Shown: positions 1-7,753 of the stretch, one piece after another
Layout of the letters: each line of letters begins with the position of its first letter
Position numbering within the stretch: the first letter of the stretch is position 1
Assembly (NCBI GenBank): GCA_038246575.1
Contig: JBBRVU010000024.1
Coordinates: 1 to 33,228 of the forward strand
Direction of reading: 5' to 3'
Length of the DNA: 33,228 bases
DNA from: JACCUZ01 sp038246575
GTDB lineage: Bacteria; Actinomycetota; Actinomycetes; JACCUZ01
Notes under the pieces: generated by a model
What the model saw: only the letters and a program-made list of their open reading frames with translations
Database searches by the model: none
What the model was told of the DNA's origin: nothing
Program-made: the position numbers and the translations under genes

Positions 1-109
1 GAACTGCGCGGTCGACGAGCCGCTCACCGTCGAGCAGCGCAACGGCCTTCGGGCCTCCGAAACGTCGACCCGCTCCCGCTGCGAGCACCAGACCAGCGGT
101 CGCCGGCAT
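1..109 (-). CDS. MobA-like nucleotidyltransferase, 5' end only (truncated by window edge)
   Basis: Reading the minus strand from the ATG at 109, the protein begins MPATAGLVLAAGAGRRFGG and continues with PKAVALL. This is the LAAGxGxRxGGPK nucleotide-binding signature of the MobA/NTP-transferase family, which loads CMP or GMP onto the molybdenum cofactor. Only about 36 residues are present. The gene lies downstream of xdhC on the same strand, where a MobA/MocA-like protein is common in gene sets that mature xanthine-dehydrogenase or CO-dehydrogenase type enzymes. Its start codon is 1 nt from a repeat element that fills the gap to xdhC, so its ribosome-binding region comes from the repeat (only a weak GGGG is visible). 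MocA or another sugar-phosphate nucleotidyltransferase remains possible because the diagnostic C-terminal part is missing. Confidence 0.75.
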   Translation of the reverse strand, partial: MPATAGLVLAAGAGRRFGGPKAVALLDGERLVDRAV

Positions 110-110
110 C

Positions 111-197
111 AAGATCCCCATTCCTGCATGATCGACAGGGATTTTCGGGGCGCTGACCTGCGGTGATGTTCAAGATCCCCATTGCTGCATGATCGAC
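111..197 (+). repeat. 87-bp dispersed repeat, copy 1
   Basis: Two direct 26-bp units at 111-136 and 172-197 differ at one base; both have AAGATCCCCATT, then CTGCATGATCGAC. Their start-to-start distance is 61 bp. The 35-bp spacer contains TGACCTGCGG, which is conserved in the other copies at 9573-9659 (opposite strand) and 10823-10909. A G-rich tract (about 200-224) follows the second unit. The element fills the gap between the xdhC stop (225) and the mobA-like start (109). No transposase is near. Confidence 0.9.
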
Positions 198-224
198 TTG
201 GAAGGGGGACGGGGGGACGGCGGT

Positions 225-1319
225 TCATGTGTGGATGGGGCCGGCGGTGCTGGTGAGGGGCTGACCGGTGCCGCCCCAGCGGGCGGCGACGATCTCGGCT
301 GCGACCGACACCGCGGTCTCCTCCGGCGTACGCGCCCCGATGTCGAGCCCGATCGGCGACGCCAGTCGGGCCAGGGACTCCTCGGGCACGCCCTCCTCGC
401 GCAGCTTCGCCAGCCGGTCGTCGTGCGTGCGCCGGCTGCCCATCGCGCCGATGTAGGCCGCATCGGTCTTGAGCGCCGCCTCGAGCAGGGGTACGTCGAA
501 CTTGGGGTCGTGGGTCAGCACGCAGATCACGGTGCGCGAGTCGACCTGGGTCCCGGCGAGGTAGCGGTGCGGCCACTCGACCACGACCTCGTCCGCCTCG
601 GGAAAGCGCTTCGGCGTCGCGAAGACACCACGCGCATCGCAGACGGTCACCCGGTAGCCGAGGAACTTCCCGATCCGCGCCACCGCGGCCGCGAAGTCGA
701 TCGCCCCGAACACCAGCATCCGCGGCGGCGGCGCGAAGGACTGCACGAAGACGCCGAGGTCATCCAGCCGCCGCTCGCCGTCGGGCCCGAGGCGCAGGAC
801 GCCCGTGCGGCCGTGGTCGAGCATGCCGCGCACGTCGGCGGCAACGGCCTCGTCCAGCCGCTGCGAGCCCAGGCTGCCGGAGACGCGGTCGGCCCAGACC
901 ACCTGGTGCGCACCGACGCGCCCCGGGCCGTGGATGACGGTGGCCACCGCCACCGGCTCGTGCAGCCGCACCGACTCGACCACCTCGGCCAGGTCGGGGA
1001 AGCTCGCAGCATCGACCGGCTCGACGAACACGTCCACGATGCCGCCGCAGGTCAGCCCGACCGAGAACGCGTCATCGTCGCTCACGCCGTAGCGCTGCAG
1101 CACCCCCTCGCCGCTCGCCATGACCTCCTGGGCGAGCTCGTACACCGCGCCCTCGACGCAGCCCCCGGACACGCTGCCCACCGGCTCGCCGGTCGGTGAC
1201 ACCACCATTGCGGCCCCGGGTTGGCGCGGCGCGCTACGCCACGTCTCGACAACCGTCGCCAGGGCGAACCGCTCCCCGGCCGCGGCCAGTCGGGCCACCT
1301 CGTCGATCACGTCATGCAC
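225..1319 (-). CDS. XdhC/CoxI family molybdenum-hydroxylase maturation protein
   Basis: 364 residues. XdhC proteins bind molybdenum cofactor and help sulfurate and insert it into xanthine-dehydrogenase or CO-dehydrogenase type apoenzymes in the cytoplasm. The N-terminal XdhC_CoxI domain shows the typical run FALATVVETWRSAPRQPGA and the glycine-rich SVSGGCVEGAVYE (about residues 15-60). The C-terminal Rossmann-type XdhC_C domain has RMLVFGAIDFAAAVA (about 200) and the family hallmark YIGAMGSRRTHDDR followed by SPIGLDIGARTPEETA. The GTG start at 1319 overlaps the stop of the upstream VWA gene by 8 nt, so translation is probably coupled. The order AAA ATPase, VWA protein, XdhC and MobA-like protein matches accessory genes of cox/xdh clusters. 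The catalytic subunits are not seen and may lie left of the window. Family assignment is secure; the client enzyme is inference. Confidence 0.92.
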   Translation of the reverse strand: MHDVIDEVARLAAAGERFALATVVETWRSAPRQPGAAMVVSPTGEPVGSVSGGCVEGAVYELAQEVMASGEGVLQRYGVSDDDAFSVGLTCGGIVDVFVEPVDAASFPDLAEVVESVRLHEPVAVATVIHGPGRVGAHQVVWADRVSGSLGSQRLDEAVAADVRGMLDHGRTGVLRLGPDGERRLDDLGVFVQSFAPPPRMLVFGAIDFAAAVARIGKFLGYRVTVCDARGVFATPKRFPEADEVVVEWPHRYLAGTQVDSRTVICVLTHDPKFDVPLLEAALKTDAAYIGAMGSRRTHDDRLAKLREEGVPEESLARLASPIGLDIGARTPEETAVSVAAEIVAARWGGTGQPLTSTAGPIHT

Positions 1320-2445
1320 GGCGCACCTCCCCGCTCGAGAGCACGGCGGCCAACCGCTCCAGCGCGGCTAGCGAGTGACCGTCGACGAAGTCGTCGATGT
1401 ACGGCAGGGCAGCCATCATGCCGCCGGTCATCGGCACGTAGCCGGGTTGCCCCCGGTGCGGGTTCGCCCACACGACGCGGTGGGCCAGCCGAGCCAGCCG
1501 GTGCATCTGCTCGCCCAGCAACGTGGCGTCGCCGCGCTCCCAGCCGTCGGAGGCCAGCAGCACCACGGCGCCCCGCGCAACGCCGCGCTGCCCCCACCGG
1601 TCGAGAAACGCCTTGAGCAGCTCACCGAGCCGGGTCCCCCCGCTCCAGTCCGGCACCGCGTCAGCCACCGCGAGCAGCGCCGCGGACGGGTCGCGCCCGC
1701 GGATCTCGCGCGTGACCCGGGTCAGTCGGGTGCCGACGGTGAACACCTCGGTCCCCTGGCGCGCCCGCGCCACCGCGTGGGCGAACCGCAGGAACGGGTC
1801 GGCGTAGGGCTGCATCGACCCGCTGACGTCGACCACCACGACCACCCGGCGGGGCCGGACCCGCCGGCGCCGCCGCTCCAACCGAGTCGGTTCCCCACCG
1901 CGGCGCAGCATCTCCCGCACGGTGCGCCGGCTGTCCAGGACACCGCGTCGCGAGGACCGGTACCGCCGGGTCCGCCGCGGGTCGCCGAGGGGGTTGATCG
2001 CCGCGATCAACCGGCGTACGACCTCGCGCTCGGCCGGGCTCAGGGCCGCCAGGTCCCGGTGCCGGAGCACCTCGGTCTCGCTCACCGTCGCCGCCGGTGG
2101 CTCCTCGCTCTCCTTCGGGGCGTTGGTCTCCCGCTGGGTGCCGGGCACCGCCACCGGGCGCAGCACGTCCACCGGTGGCTGACGGCGCATCCGCGGCACC
2201 TCCAGGCCACCGAAGTACGCGGTGAAGGCCCGGTCGTAGCGCTGCAGGTCGTCCGGCCCCGAGCACAGCGTCAGACGACCGGCCCAGTAGACGCCCCACC
2301 GCGACCTGGCGTCGAGGTGCGTGACCGCTGCCACCGTCTGGTGCAGCCGGTCCGGTGTCGCGGCGACGCCGGCCGCGCGCAGCGTACGGGCGAACCCCAC
2401 CAACGTCGGCGTGACATCGGCCTCGAGCACCGCGCCGGTCGTCAT
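1312..2445 (-). CDS. VWA domain protein, CoxE-like
   Basis: 377 residues from the ATG at 2445, which overlaps the stop of the upstream AAA ATPase (ATGA). A longer in-frame reading to 2529 is rejected because it would run into the ATPase gene. A helical N-terminal region (1-100) and an Arg-rich linker (about 150-200) precede a von Willebrand A domain. Its metal-binding MIDAS sequence DVSGSM is at about 206-211, with a later SGGTRLGE containing the second MIDAS threonine. CoxE-type VWA proteins act with a MoxR-type ATPase (CoxD-like) as a chaperone pair that activates metal enzymes; in CO dehydrogenase the pair is needed for active-site maturation. Position between the ATPase and xdhC supports that role here, but the target enzyme is not in the window. 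Confidence 0.88.
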   Translation of the reverse strand: MTTGAVLEADVTPTLVGFARTLRAAGVAATPDRLHQTVAAVTHLDARSRWGVYWAGRLTLCSGPDDLQRYDRAFTAYFGGLEVPRMRRQPPVDVLRPVAVPGTQRETNAPKESEEPPAATVSETEVLRHRDLAALSPAEREVVRRLIAAINPLGDPRRTRRYRSSRRGVLDSRRTVREMLRRGGEPTRLERRRRRVRPRRVVVVVDVSGSMQPYADPFLRFAHAVARARQGTEVFTVGTRLTRVTREIRGRDPSAALLAVADAVPDWSGGTRLGELLKAFLDRWGQRGVARGAVVLLASDGWERGDATLLGEQMHRLARLAHRVVWANPHRGQPGYVPMTGGMMAALPYIDDFVDGHSLAALERLAAVLSSGEVRRA

Positions 2446-3329
2446 CCGGCTGCCGCCCACTCCGTGATCCGGGCCGCCACCCGCTCCTGGTCCTCGCGGT
2501 ACTTCAGGAACGCGCCGAGACTCGCGCACGCCCGGTCGTGGTCGCCGTCGGAGAGCCCCGTCGCGCCGAGGGCGATCAGCGCCTCCGTCCAGTCCAGCGA
2601 CTCGGCGATCCCCGGCGCCTTGAGCAGGTCCTCGTCGCGGGCCGCGCGCGCCACCCGGGCCACCTGGGTCGCCAGCGTCTCGGTGGCCGCCGGCAGCCGG
2701 CGGCGGATGATCGCGACCTCGCGGGTGAGGTCGGGGTGCTCGAGCCAGTGGTAGAGGCAGCGCCGCTTGAGGGCGTCGTGCACCTCCCGGGTGCGGTTGC
2801 TGGTGACGACCACCACCGGCGGCGTCTCGGCCCGGATCGTGCCGAGCTCGGGCACCGAGATCGTGAAGTCGCTGAGCACCTCGAGCAGGAACGCCTCGAA
2901 CTCGTCGTCGGCGCGGTCGACCTCGTCCACCAGGAGCACGCTCGGCGTCGTCTCAAGCGCCTGGAGCAGCGGCCGGGCGACGAGGAACCGCCGGTCGTAG
3001 ATCTCCGCCTCGAGCCGGTCCGCGTCGGCGGTGCCGGCGGCCTCGGCCGCCCGCAGGTGCAGCAGCTGACGAGGGAAGTCCCAGTCGTAGAGCGCCTGCG
3101 CGGCGTCGAGCCCCTCGTAGCACTGCAGCCGGATCAGCGGTGCGTCCAGCAGCCCGGCCAGCGCCGACGCGAGCGCCGTCTTGCCGACACCCGCGTCCCC
3201 CTCGCAGAACAGTGGCCGGTGCATCCGCAGCGCGAGGTACGCCGCGGTGGCCAACCCCTCGTCGGCCAGGTAGCCCTGCTCGTCGAGGCGCTGGACGAGC
3301 TGGGTGGGCGAGCTCACGTCCGGGGTCAC
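2442..3329 (-). CDS. MoxR-type AAA ATPase, CoxD-like
   Basis: 295 residues from the GTG at 3329. Walker A GDAGVGKT is at about 44-51, Walker B VLLVDEVD at about 131-138, then sensor-type VVVTSNRTREVHDALKRR. Substrate-remodelling ATPases of this type act with the VWA partner encoded next door (4-bp overlap). The reading frame is open to a GTG at 3371, but that would leave only 19 bp to the divergent gene. The 3329 GTG has TACGGT exactly 6 nt upstream, which fits a leaderless transcript; a GTG at 3317 is another option. This is the first gene of the four-gene maturation cluster. Family certain, start moderately certain, specific client inferred. Confidence 0.87.
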   Translation of the reverse strand: MTPDVSSPTQLVQRLDEQGYLADEGLATAAYLALRMHRPLFCEGDAGVGKTALASALAGLLDAPLIRLQCYEGLDAAQALYDWDFPRQLLHLRAAEAAGTADADRLEAEIYDRRFLVARPLLQALETTPSVLLVDEVDRADDEFEAFLLEVLSDFTISVPELGTIRAETPPVVVVTSNRTREVHDALKRRCLYHWLEHPDLTREVAIIRRRLPAATETLATQVARVARAARDEDLLKAPGIAESLDWTEALIALGATGLSDGDHDRACASLGAFLKYREDQERVAARITEWAAAG

Positions 3330-3335
3330 CAGGAC

Positions 3336-3341
3336 ACCGTA
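3336..3341 (-). promoter_or_regulatory. Candidate -10 box for a leaderless AAA ATPase transcript
   Basis: Minus-strand TACGGT matches the actinobacterial TAnnnT -10 pattern and lies 6 nt before the GTG at 3329, so transcription would begin at or next to the start codon. No convincing -35 was seen. The divergent gene at 3391 has a comparable hexamer. Confidence 0.45.
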
Positions 3342-3378
3342 CGGCGGTGAACCTGATGCGGCATCCGGCACGGCGGAG

Positions 3379-3384
3379 CATCCT
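3379..3384 (+). promoter_or_regulatory. Candidate weak -10 box for the divergent unknown gene
   Basis: CATCCT, keeping the conserved A2 and T6 positions but not T1, ends exactly 6 nt before the ATG at 3391. No Shine-Dalgarno sequence fits the space, so a leaderless transcript is plausible. Weak on its own. Confidence 0.3.
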
Positions 3385-3390
3385 GGTCAG

Positions 3391-3912
3391 ATGGCCGACA
3401 CCGACGATCTCGACCTGACCCCGGCCGCGCGGCGAGCCCTCGCGGTCGAGCTGTTCAACCGGACCTGGCTGCTCCTCGAGCGCGACCCCGCACGCGGCCA
3501 CGCCGGACGTGACGCACTGGCAGCGGCGATGGCATCTCGGCTGCTGTGGGAAGGCCCTGGCACCGGCGAGAACCTGGCGGCGGGCGACTGGCTCGTCTCG
3601 CACGTCGCGAGCCGACTGGGGTACGCGGACCTGGCCCTGGACTACGCAGCCGCGGCGCACGAGCGCGCGGCGACCGCGGACCCCGCACTCCCGACCTGGC
3701 TGCTGGCCTCGACGCAGGAAGGACTGGCCAGGGCACACGCGGTCGCCGGCCAGGACGAGGAGCGCGATCGGTGGGCTGCCGATGCCCGGGCCACGCTCGA
3801 GGCAGTGACCGATGACGAGGACCGCGACCTGATCGAGAGCCAGCTCGCGACCGTGCCGGGTCTGGGTGCACCTGAGACCGTGGACAATGGACCGGACGGC
3901 ACGCACAGCTGA
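3391..3912 (+). CDS. Hypothetical protein, soluble and helical
   Basis: 173 residues from the ATG at 3391 (MADTDDLDLTPAARR). I do not recognise the family. No signal peptide or membrane segment is visible. The sequence is rich in Ala, Arg, Asp and Leu, and stretches such as AGDWLVSHVASRLGYADLALDYAAAAHERA and a later GLARAHAVAG pattern resemble paired helices of TPR-like proteins, though no clear TPR consensus is present. It is divergent from the AAA/VWA/XdhC cluster and 30 nt upstream of the LytR C-terminal-domain gene on the same strand, so it may be co-transcribed with that gene. An in-frame extension to 3304 would overlap the divergent ATPase gene and is rejected. Third-position GC bias supports coding. 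Confidence 0.7.
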   Translation: MADTDDLDLTPAARRALAVELFNRTWLLLERDPARGHAGRDALAAAMASRLLWEGPGTGENLAAGDWLVSHVASRLGYADLALDYAAAAHERAATADPALPTWLLASTQEGLARAHAVAGQDEERDRWAADARATLEAVTDDEDRDLIESQLATVPGLGAPETVDNGPDGTHS

Positions 3913-3942
3913 CGAGCCACGCGAACCACCAGACGGAGGCCG

Positions 3943-4542
3943 ATGACCGACCAGCAACGCGGCGACAGATTCGCCCGCAACCCGATCGCCGCTGCGTTGC
4001 GGCTCTTTGCGACCCAGCTCGCCGCCGTGATCGGCATCGCCGCCGTCATCACGGTCGTAGCCGCTCTCCTCGGCCAGGGCGACTCACAGGTCAGCACCGC
4101 GGCGCCGGACGCGTCGCCGACGGCGGGGCCGTCTTCCGGCGCGGCTCCGGCCAGCAGCCCACCAGCCAAGAGTCCACCGGGCGGCGACACCCCGGCGAGC
4201 AGCCCGGCCACCAGTCCGAGCCAGACCGAGTCGTCCGCAGCGACGTCCACGTCCGCGACACCCGGCCGGGCGGCGAAGCGTCCGAAGGTCGACGTGCTCA
4301 ACCAGTCGGCCGGCGCCGGCGCCGCCCAGACGACGGCTGCCCGCCTCCGCAGCAACGACTGGCGGGTCGGCCGGGTCGACAACTTCCGCGGCAACGTACG
4401 GTCGACGACGGTCTACTACCCGCGGCGAGGGCTGCGCGACGAGGCCCGCGCCCTCGCCCGCGACGTGAAGGGCTCGACCCGCGTCCTCGAGGCGTTCAGC
4501 ACCCTCTCGGACAAGCGCCTGTCGGTGATCCTGGTCCGCTGA
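3943..4542 (+). CDS. Membrane-anchored LytR C-terminal-domain protein
   Basis: 199 residues. GGAGG lies 5 nt before the ATG at 3943. A short basic cytoplasmic N-terminus is followed by one membrane helix (LAAVIGIAAVITVVAALL, about 27-45), a Ser/Pro/Thr/Ala-rich extracellular linker (about 50-105), and a C-terminal LytR_C-like domain. That domain opens with KVDVLNQSAGAGAAQTTAAR, matching the family's vNatg...A...A..L pattern, and ends in LSVILVR. Such domains occur alone or fused to LytR-CpsA-Psr enzymes and are thought to bind cell-wall polymers. There is no catalytic LCP domain here, so a wall-associated binding role is inferred. The gene converges on der with a single nucleotide between the two stop codons. 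Confidence 0.8.
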   Translation: MTDQQRGDRFARNPIAAALRLFATQLAAVIGIAAVITVVAALLGQGDSQVSTAAPDASPTAGPSSGAAPASSPPAKSPPGGDTPASSPATSPSQTESSAATSTSATPGRAAKRPKVDVLNQSAGAGAAQTTAARLRSNDWRVGRVDNFRGNVRSTTVYYPRRGLRDEARALARDVKGSTRVLEAFSTLSDKRLSVILVR

Positions 4543-4543
4543 G

Positions 4544-5911
4544 TCAGCGGCCGCGCTTCTCGCGCATCTTCACGCTGATCTCGATCGGCGAGCCGACGAA
4601 GCCGAACTCCTCGCGGATCCGACGCTCGACGAAGCGGCGGTAGCCGGCCTCGAGGAAGCCGCTGGCGAACAGCACGAACCGCGGCGGGCGGGTGTCGACC
4701 TGCGTCGCGAAGAGCACCCGCGGCTGCTTGCCACCCCGGATCGGGTGGGGATGACTCGCCACGAGCTCGCCCATGAATGAGTTGAGCCGGCCCGTCGGCA
4801 CCCGGCTGTCCCACGACGCGAGCGCGGTGTCCAGGGCCGGCACCAGCCGGTCCATGTGCCGTCCGGTCGTGGCCGAGATGTTGACCCGTGGCGCCCAGGT
4901 CACCTGCACGAGGTCCCGCTCGATCTCGCGCTCGAGATAGAACCGTCGCTCGTCGTCGAGCCGGTCCCACTTGTTGTACGCGATGACCAGCGCGCGCCCG
5001 GTCTCGACGACCATCGTGAGGATCCGGGTGTCCTGCTCGGAGAGCGTCTCGCTCGCGTCGATGAGCACGACCGCGACCTCGGCCCGGTCCAGGGCCGACT
5101 GGGTGCGCAGCGTCGCGTAGTAGTCGGTGCCGCTGGACTGCTTGGCCCGGCGGCGGATTCCGGCCGTGTCGACGAACCGCCACTCGCGTCCACCGAGGTC
5201 GATGAGCTCGTCGACCGGGTCGCGGGTGGTGCCGGCGACCGCGTCGACGACGACGCGGTCCTCGCCGGCGAGCTTGTTCAGCAGCGAGGACTTGCCGACA
5301 TTGGGGCGACCCACCAGTGCCACCCGCCGCGGGGCATCTTCGGCCTCCCCCGTGTCGGCCGGGGTGTCGGGCAGCGCGGCGAGCACGGCGTCGAGCAGAT
5401 CTCCGCTTCCCCGCCCGTGCAGGGCCGAGACCGGGTAGGGCTCGCCGAGCCCCAGCGACCACAGGTTCGCGGCATCGGCCTCGGTGCGCGCGTCGTCGAC
5501 CTTGTTGGCGACGAGGATGACCGGCTTGCCGGCGCGGCGCAGCACGCGGACGACACCCTCGTCGGTGTCCGTCGGCCCCACCGTGGCATCGACGACGAAC
5601 AGCACCGCGTCCGCGGCCTCGATGGCCAGCTCGGCCTGGGCGGCAACCTGCGCGGCGAGACCCTTGGCGTCATGCTCCCAGCCGCCAGTGTCGACGAGGG
5701 TGAACCGACGCCCGCTCCACGAGGCGTCGTAGGGCACCCGGTCCCGGGTGACACCGGGCACGTCCTCCACGACGGCCTCGCGGCGGCCGAGCACCCGGTT
5801 CACCAGCGTCGACTTGCCGACGTTCGGGCGGCCCACGACTGCGACCACCGGGACCGGACCGGACTCGAAGCCGTCGTCGTCGCCCTCGTATCCCTCGACG
5901 TCGTCGCTCAT
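4544..5911 (-). CDS. der: Ribosome biogenesis GTPase Der (EngA)
   Basis: 455 residues, close to the usual length. Der has two tandem GTPase domains and a KH-like C-terminal domain, and assists maturation of the 50S subunit. The first P-loop GRPNVGKS is at residues 27-34 and the second near 200-210. Switch motifs DTGGW and DTAGI, and base-recognition motifs NKVD and NKWD, are present in the two G domains. The C-terminus ends in the typical GSPIEISVKMREKRGR. An acidic N-terminal extension (about 20 residues) precedes the first domain, as in other actinobacteria. The ATG at 5911 overlaps the cmk stop (ATGA), so translation is likely coupled. The cmk-der pair is conserved in actinobacteria. Confidence 0.97.
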   Translation of the reverse strand: MSDDVEGYEGDDDGFESGPVPVVAVVGRPNVGKSTLVNRVLGRREAVVEDVPGVTRDRVPYDASWSGRRFTLVDTGGWEHDAKGLAAQVAAQAELAIEAADAVLFVVDATVGPTDTDEGVVRVLRRAGKPVILVANKVDDARTEADAANLWSLGLGEPYPVSALHGRGSGDLLDAVLAALPDTPADTGEAEDAPRRVALVGRPNVGKSSLLNKLAGEDRVVVDAVAGTTRDPVDELIDLGGREWRFVDTAGIRRRAKQSSGTDYYATLRTQSALDRAEVAVVLIDASETLSEQDTRILTMVVETGRALVIAYNKWDRLDDERRFYLEREIERDLVQVTWAPRVNISATTGRHMDRLVPALDTALASWDSRVPTGRLNSFMGELVASHPHPIRGGKQPRVLFATQVDTRPPRFVLFASGFLEAGYRRFVERRIREEFGFVGSPIEISVKMREKRGR

Positions 5912-6615
5912 GGCCGGACCGACGTGGTCTCGTGCACCAGGGCGAGCACGGCGTCGATGGTCTGCTCGAAGGTCAGCGCCGAGGAGTCGACGAGAGTGAC
6001 ACCCGGCGCAGCCTCGGTGAACTCCGCGACGGTCGAGTCGGCGGCGTCACGGCGTACGACATGGTCCTTGGTGGCCTCGATGGCCGATTCGTCGTCGGTG
6101 CCGTGGACCTCGCGCGCTCGTCGTGCCAGCCGCGCGGCCTCGCTGGCGGTCAACAGAACCCGGACGTCGGCGTCGGGAGCGACGACGGTGGTGATGTCGC
6201 GCCCCTCGACGACGATTCCGCCGTCGTCGTCGGCGATGGCGCGCTGGCGACGGACGAGCTCGTCGCGCACGCCGAGGTTGGTGGCCACCGCGCTGACCGC
6301 ACCCGAGATGCGGGGTTCGCGGATCGCGGCGGTGACGTCACGTCCATCGACGGTGACGCCCGATGCCGATGGGGACAGCGCGATGTCCAGGACCATCGTG
6401 CGGGCCAGCTCGGCGACAGCCGGCCGCGTCGCGGCGTCGGTCAGGTCGATGCCCCGGTCGAGCGCCAGCCAGGTCAGTGCGCGGTACATCGCTCCGGTGT
6501 CGAGGAAGCGCAGGCCGAGCCGGTCGGCGACGGCGCGCGAGACGCTGGACTTGCCGGACCCCGACGGACCGTCGACCGCGACGACGAGCTGGCCGCCAGA
6601 GCGGTGGGTGGGCAT
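5908..6615 (-). CDS. cmk: Cytidylate kinase
   Basis: 235 residues. Phosphorylates CMP and dCMP with ATP, supplying pyrimidine nucleotides. The P-loop GPSGSGKSS is near residue 15-23, followed by LRFLDTGAMYRALTW and the substrate-binding GRDIT and VVEGRDITTVV segments. The length matches bacterial Cmk. GAGG lies 8 nt before the ATG at 6615. It follows tyrA by 40 nt and overlaps der by 4 nt, giving an apparent aroH-tyrA-cmk-der operon. Assignment is secure. Confidence 0.96.
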   Translation of the reverse strand: MPTHRSGGQLVVAVDGPSGSGKSSVSRAVADRLGLRFLDTGAMYRALTWLALDRGIDLTDAATRPAVAELARTMVLDIALSPSASGVTVDGRDVTAAIREPRISGAVSAVATNLGVRDELVRRQRAIADDDGGIVVEGRDITTVVAPDADVRVLLTASEAARLARRAREVHGTDDESAIEATKDHVVRRDAADSTVAEFTEAAPGVTLVDSSALTFEQTIDAVLALVHETTSVRP

Positions 6616-6655
6616 GCGAGGAACCTCGAGACGTGCGGGGAGGGGACCCCAGAGG

Positions 6656-7753
6656 TTATCCCGGAGAGGCGTGAACCACCCAGCCGAGAGCCGTCAGCGC
6701 GCTCACGACCTGGCCCGCCGCGTCGGGCATCACGGCCAGCTCGACCAGGCCGACGGGCTGCCCCGGCGAGTGCTCGATCCGGATGTCCTCGACGTTGGAC
6801 CCCGCCTCCCCCACGTCCGCGAGGAGCTTCGCGAGCTGTCCGGGACGGTCCGGCAGCACGACCGGCACCAGGGCGTACGGGCGTGAGCTCCCGCCGTGCT
6901 TTCCCGGCAGCCGCGCCCGGCCGGCGTTGCCCCGGACGAGAACCTCGCGCAGCGCGGTCCGCCCCCACTCAGGGTCGTCGCTGATCTCGTGCAGGGCGTG
7001 GATGACCGCATCGACGTCCTGGCGCAGCTCGGCGAGCACTCGGGCGACGGGCTCGGCGTTGGCCGCGAGGACGTCGACCCACAGATCAGGGTCGGAGGCA
7101 GCGACGCGAGTCACGTCGCGCAGTCCCTGCCCGGTGAGCGCGACGTCGTCGTCCGAGCCGTCGGCCAGCCGCGCCGCGACGAGGCTGGCCGCGACCTGCG
7201 GCACGTGTGACACCAAGGCAACTGCGGTGTCGTGGGCAGCCGCGTCCATCTCGACCGCGATCCCGCCGCAGAGCCCGATCAGTCGCCGGGTCCGGGCCAG
7301 CGAACGCTCGTCGGCGGTGCCCCGGACGACGACCCAGGGCCGACCCTCGAACAGGTCCGCGCGGGCCGCGCCGGGGCCGGCGCGTTCACGCCCGGCCATC
7401 GGGTGGGTGCCGACGAAGTGCGGGGTGGCGCCGATCGTCGCCGCGACCCGGGCGAGGATGGCGTGCTTCACCCCGGCTGTGTCGAGCACCGTCGCCGCAC
7501 TGTTCCCGGCGAGCAGTCCGGCGACAACCTCGGCGGTCGCCGAGGGCGCGATGGCGACGATCGCGAGGTCGACCTGCTCGGTCGGCGGATCGGGCGTGCC
7601 GGCACCGAGGTCGGCCGCCCGGCGTACGGCCACGGGATCACGGTCGGTCAGGTGCACGTCCACGCCGTGCCCGCGCAACGCCAGCGCGATCGAGGTGCCG
7701 ATCAGCCCCGAGCCCACGACGAGGCAGCTGCGCAGCTCCGGGTCGGCGGTCAC
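6656..7753 (-). CDS. tyrA: Prephenate dehydrogenase with C-terminal ACT domain
   Basis: 365 residues from the GTG at 7753, which overlaps the aroH stop (GTGA); a longer in-frame reading to 7894 would lie inside aroH and is rejected. Converts prephenate to 4-hydroxyphenylpyruvate in tyrosine synthesis. The NAD-binding GSGLIGTS is at about 13-20, and the catalytic-histidine segment FVGTHPMAGRERAG follows. The final 80 residues (SSRPYALVPVVLPDRPGQLA to the end) form an ACT domain, expected to sense tyrosine or another amino acid. Pairing with chorismate mutase places the two consecutive tyrosine-branch steps under one promoter. Dehydrogenation of arogenate rather than prephenate cannot be excluded from sequence. 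Confidence 0.93.
   Translation of the reverse strand: MTADPELRSCLVVGSGLIGTSIALALRGHGVDVHLTDRDPVAVRRAADLGAGTPDPPTEQVDLAIVAIAPSATAEVVAGLLAGNSAATVLDTAGVKHAILARVAATIGATPHFVGTHPMAGRERAGPGAARADLFEGRPWVVVRGTADERSLARTRRLIGLCGGIAVEMDAAAHDTAVALVSHVPQVAASLVAARLADGSDDDVALTGQGLRDVTRVAASDPDLWVDVLAANAEPVARVLAELRQDVDAVIHALHEISDDPEWGRTALREVLVRGNAGRARLPGKHGGSSRPYALVPVVLPDRPGQLAKLLADVGEAGSNVEDIRIEHSPGQPVGLVELAVMPDAAGQVVSALTALGWVVHASPG

Noticed and set aside
109..197. Tiny frames reading MQEWGS and MQQWGS in the repeat units
   Set aside because: The stop is missing in other copies and the base changes among units do not look like codon-level constraint, so these are not real peptides.
1375..2754. Open frame of 459 codons on the plus strand
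   Set aside because: Antisense to the VWA and AAA genes, which have clear motifs; low-complexity His/Arg/Pro-rich product.
2953..3957. 334-codon frame on the minus strand overlapping the AAA gene and the divergent unknown gene
   Set aside because: Low-complexity Arg/Gly product crossing two promoters; both flanking genes are better supported.
4536..4550. 15-bp palindrome CCGCTGAGTCAGCGG over the convergent stop codons of the LytR C-terminal-domain gene and der
   Set aside because: Both genes simply end in CCGCTGA one base apart; a 1-nt loop cannot form a terminator hairpin.
4856..6886. Open frame of 676 codons on the plus strand
   Set aside because: Lies antisense to der, cmk and part of tyrA; its translation has no recognisable domain and is typical of high-GC shadow frames.
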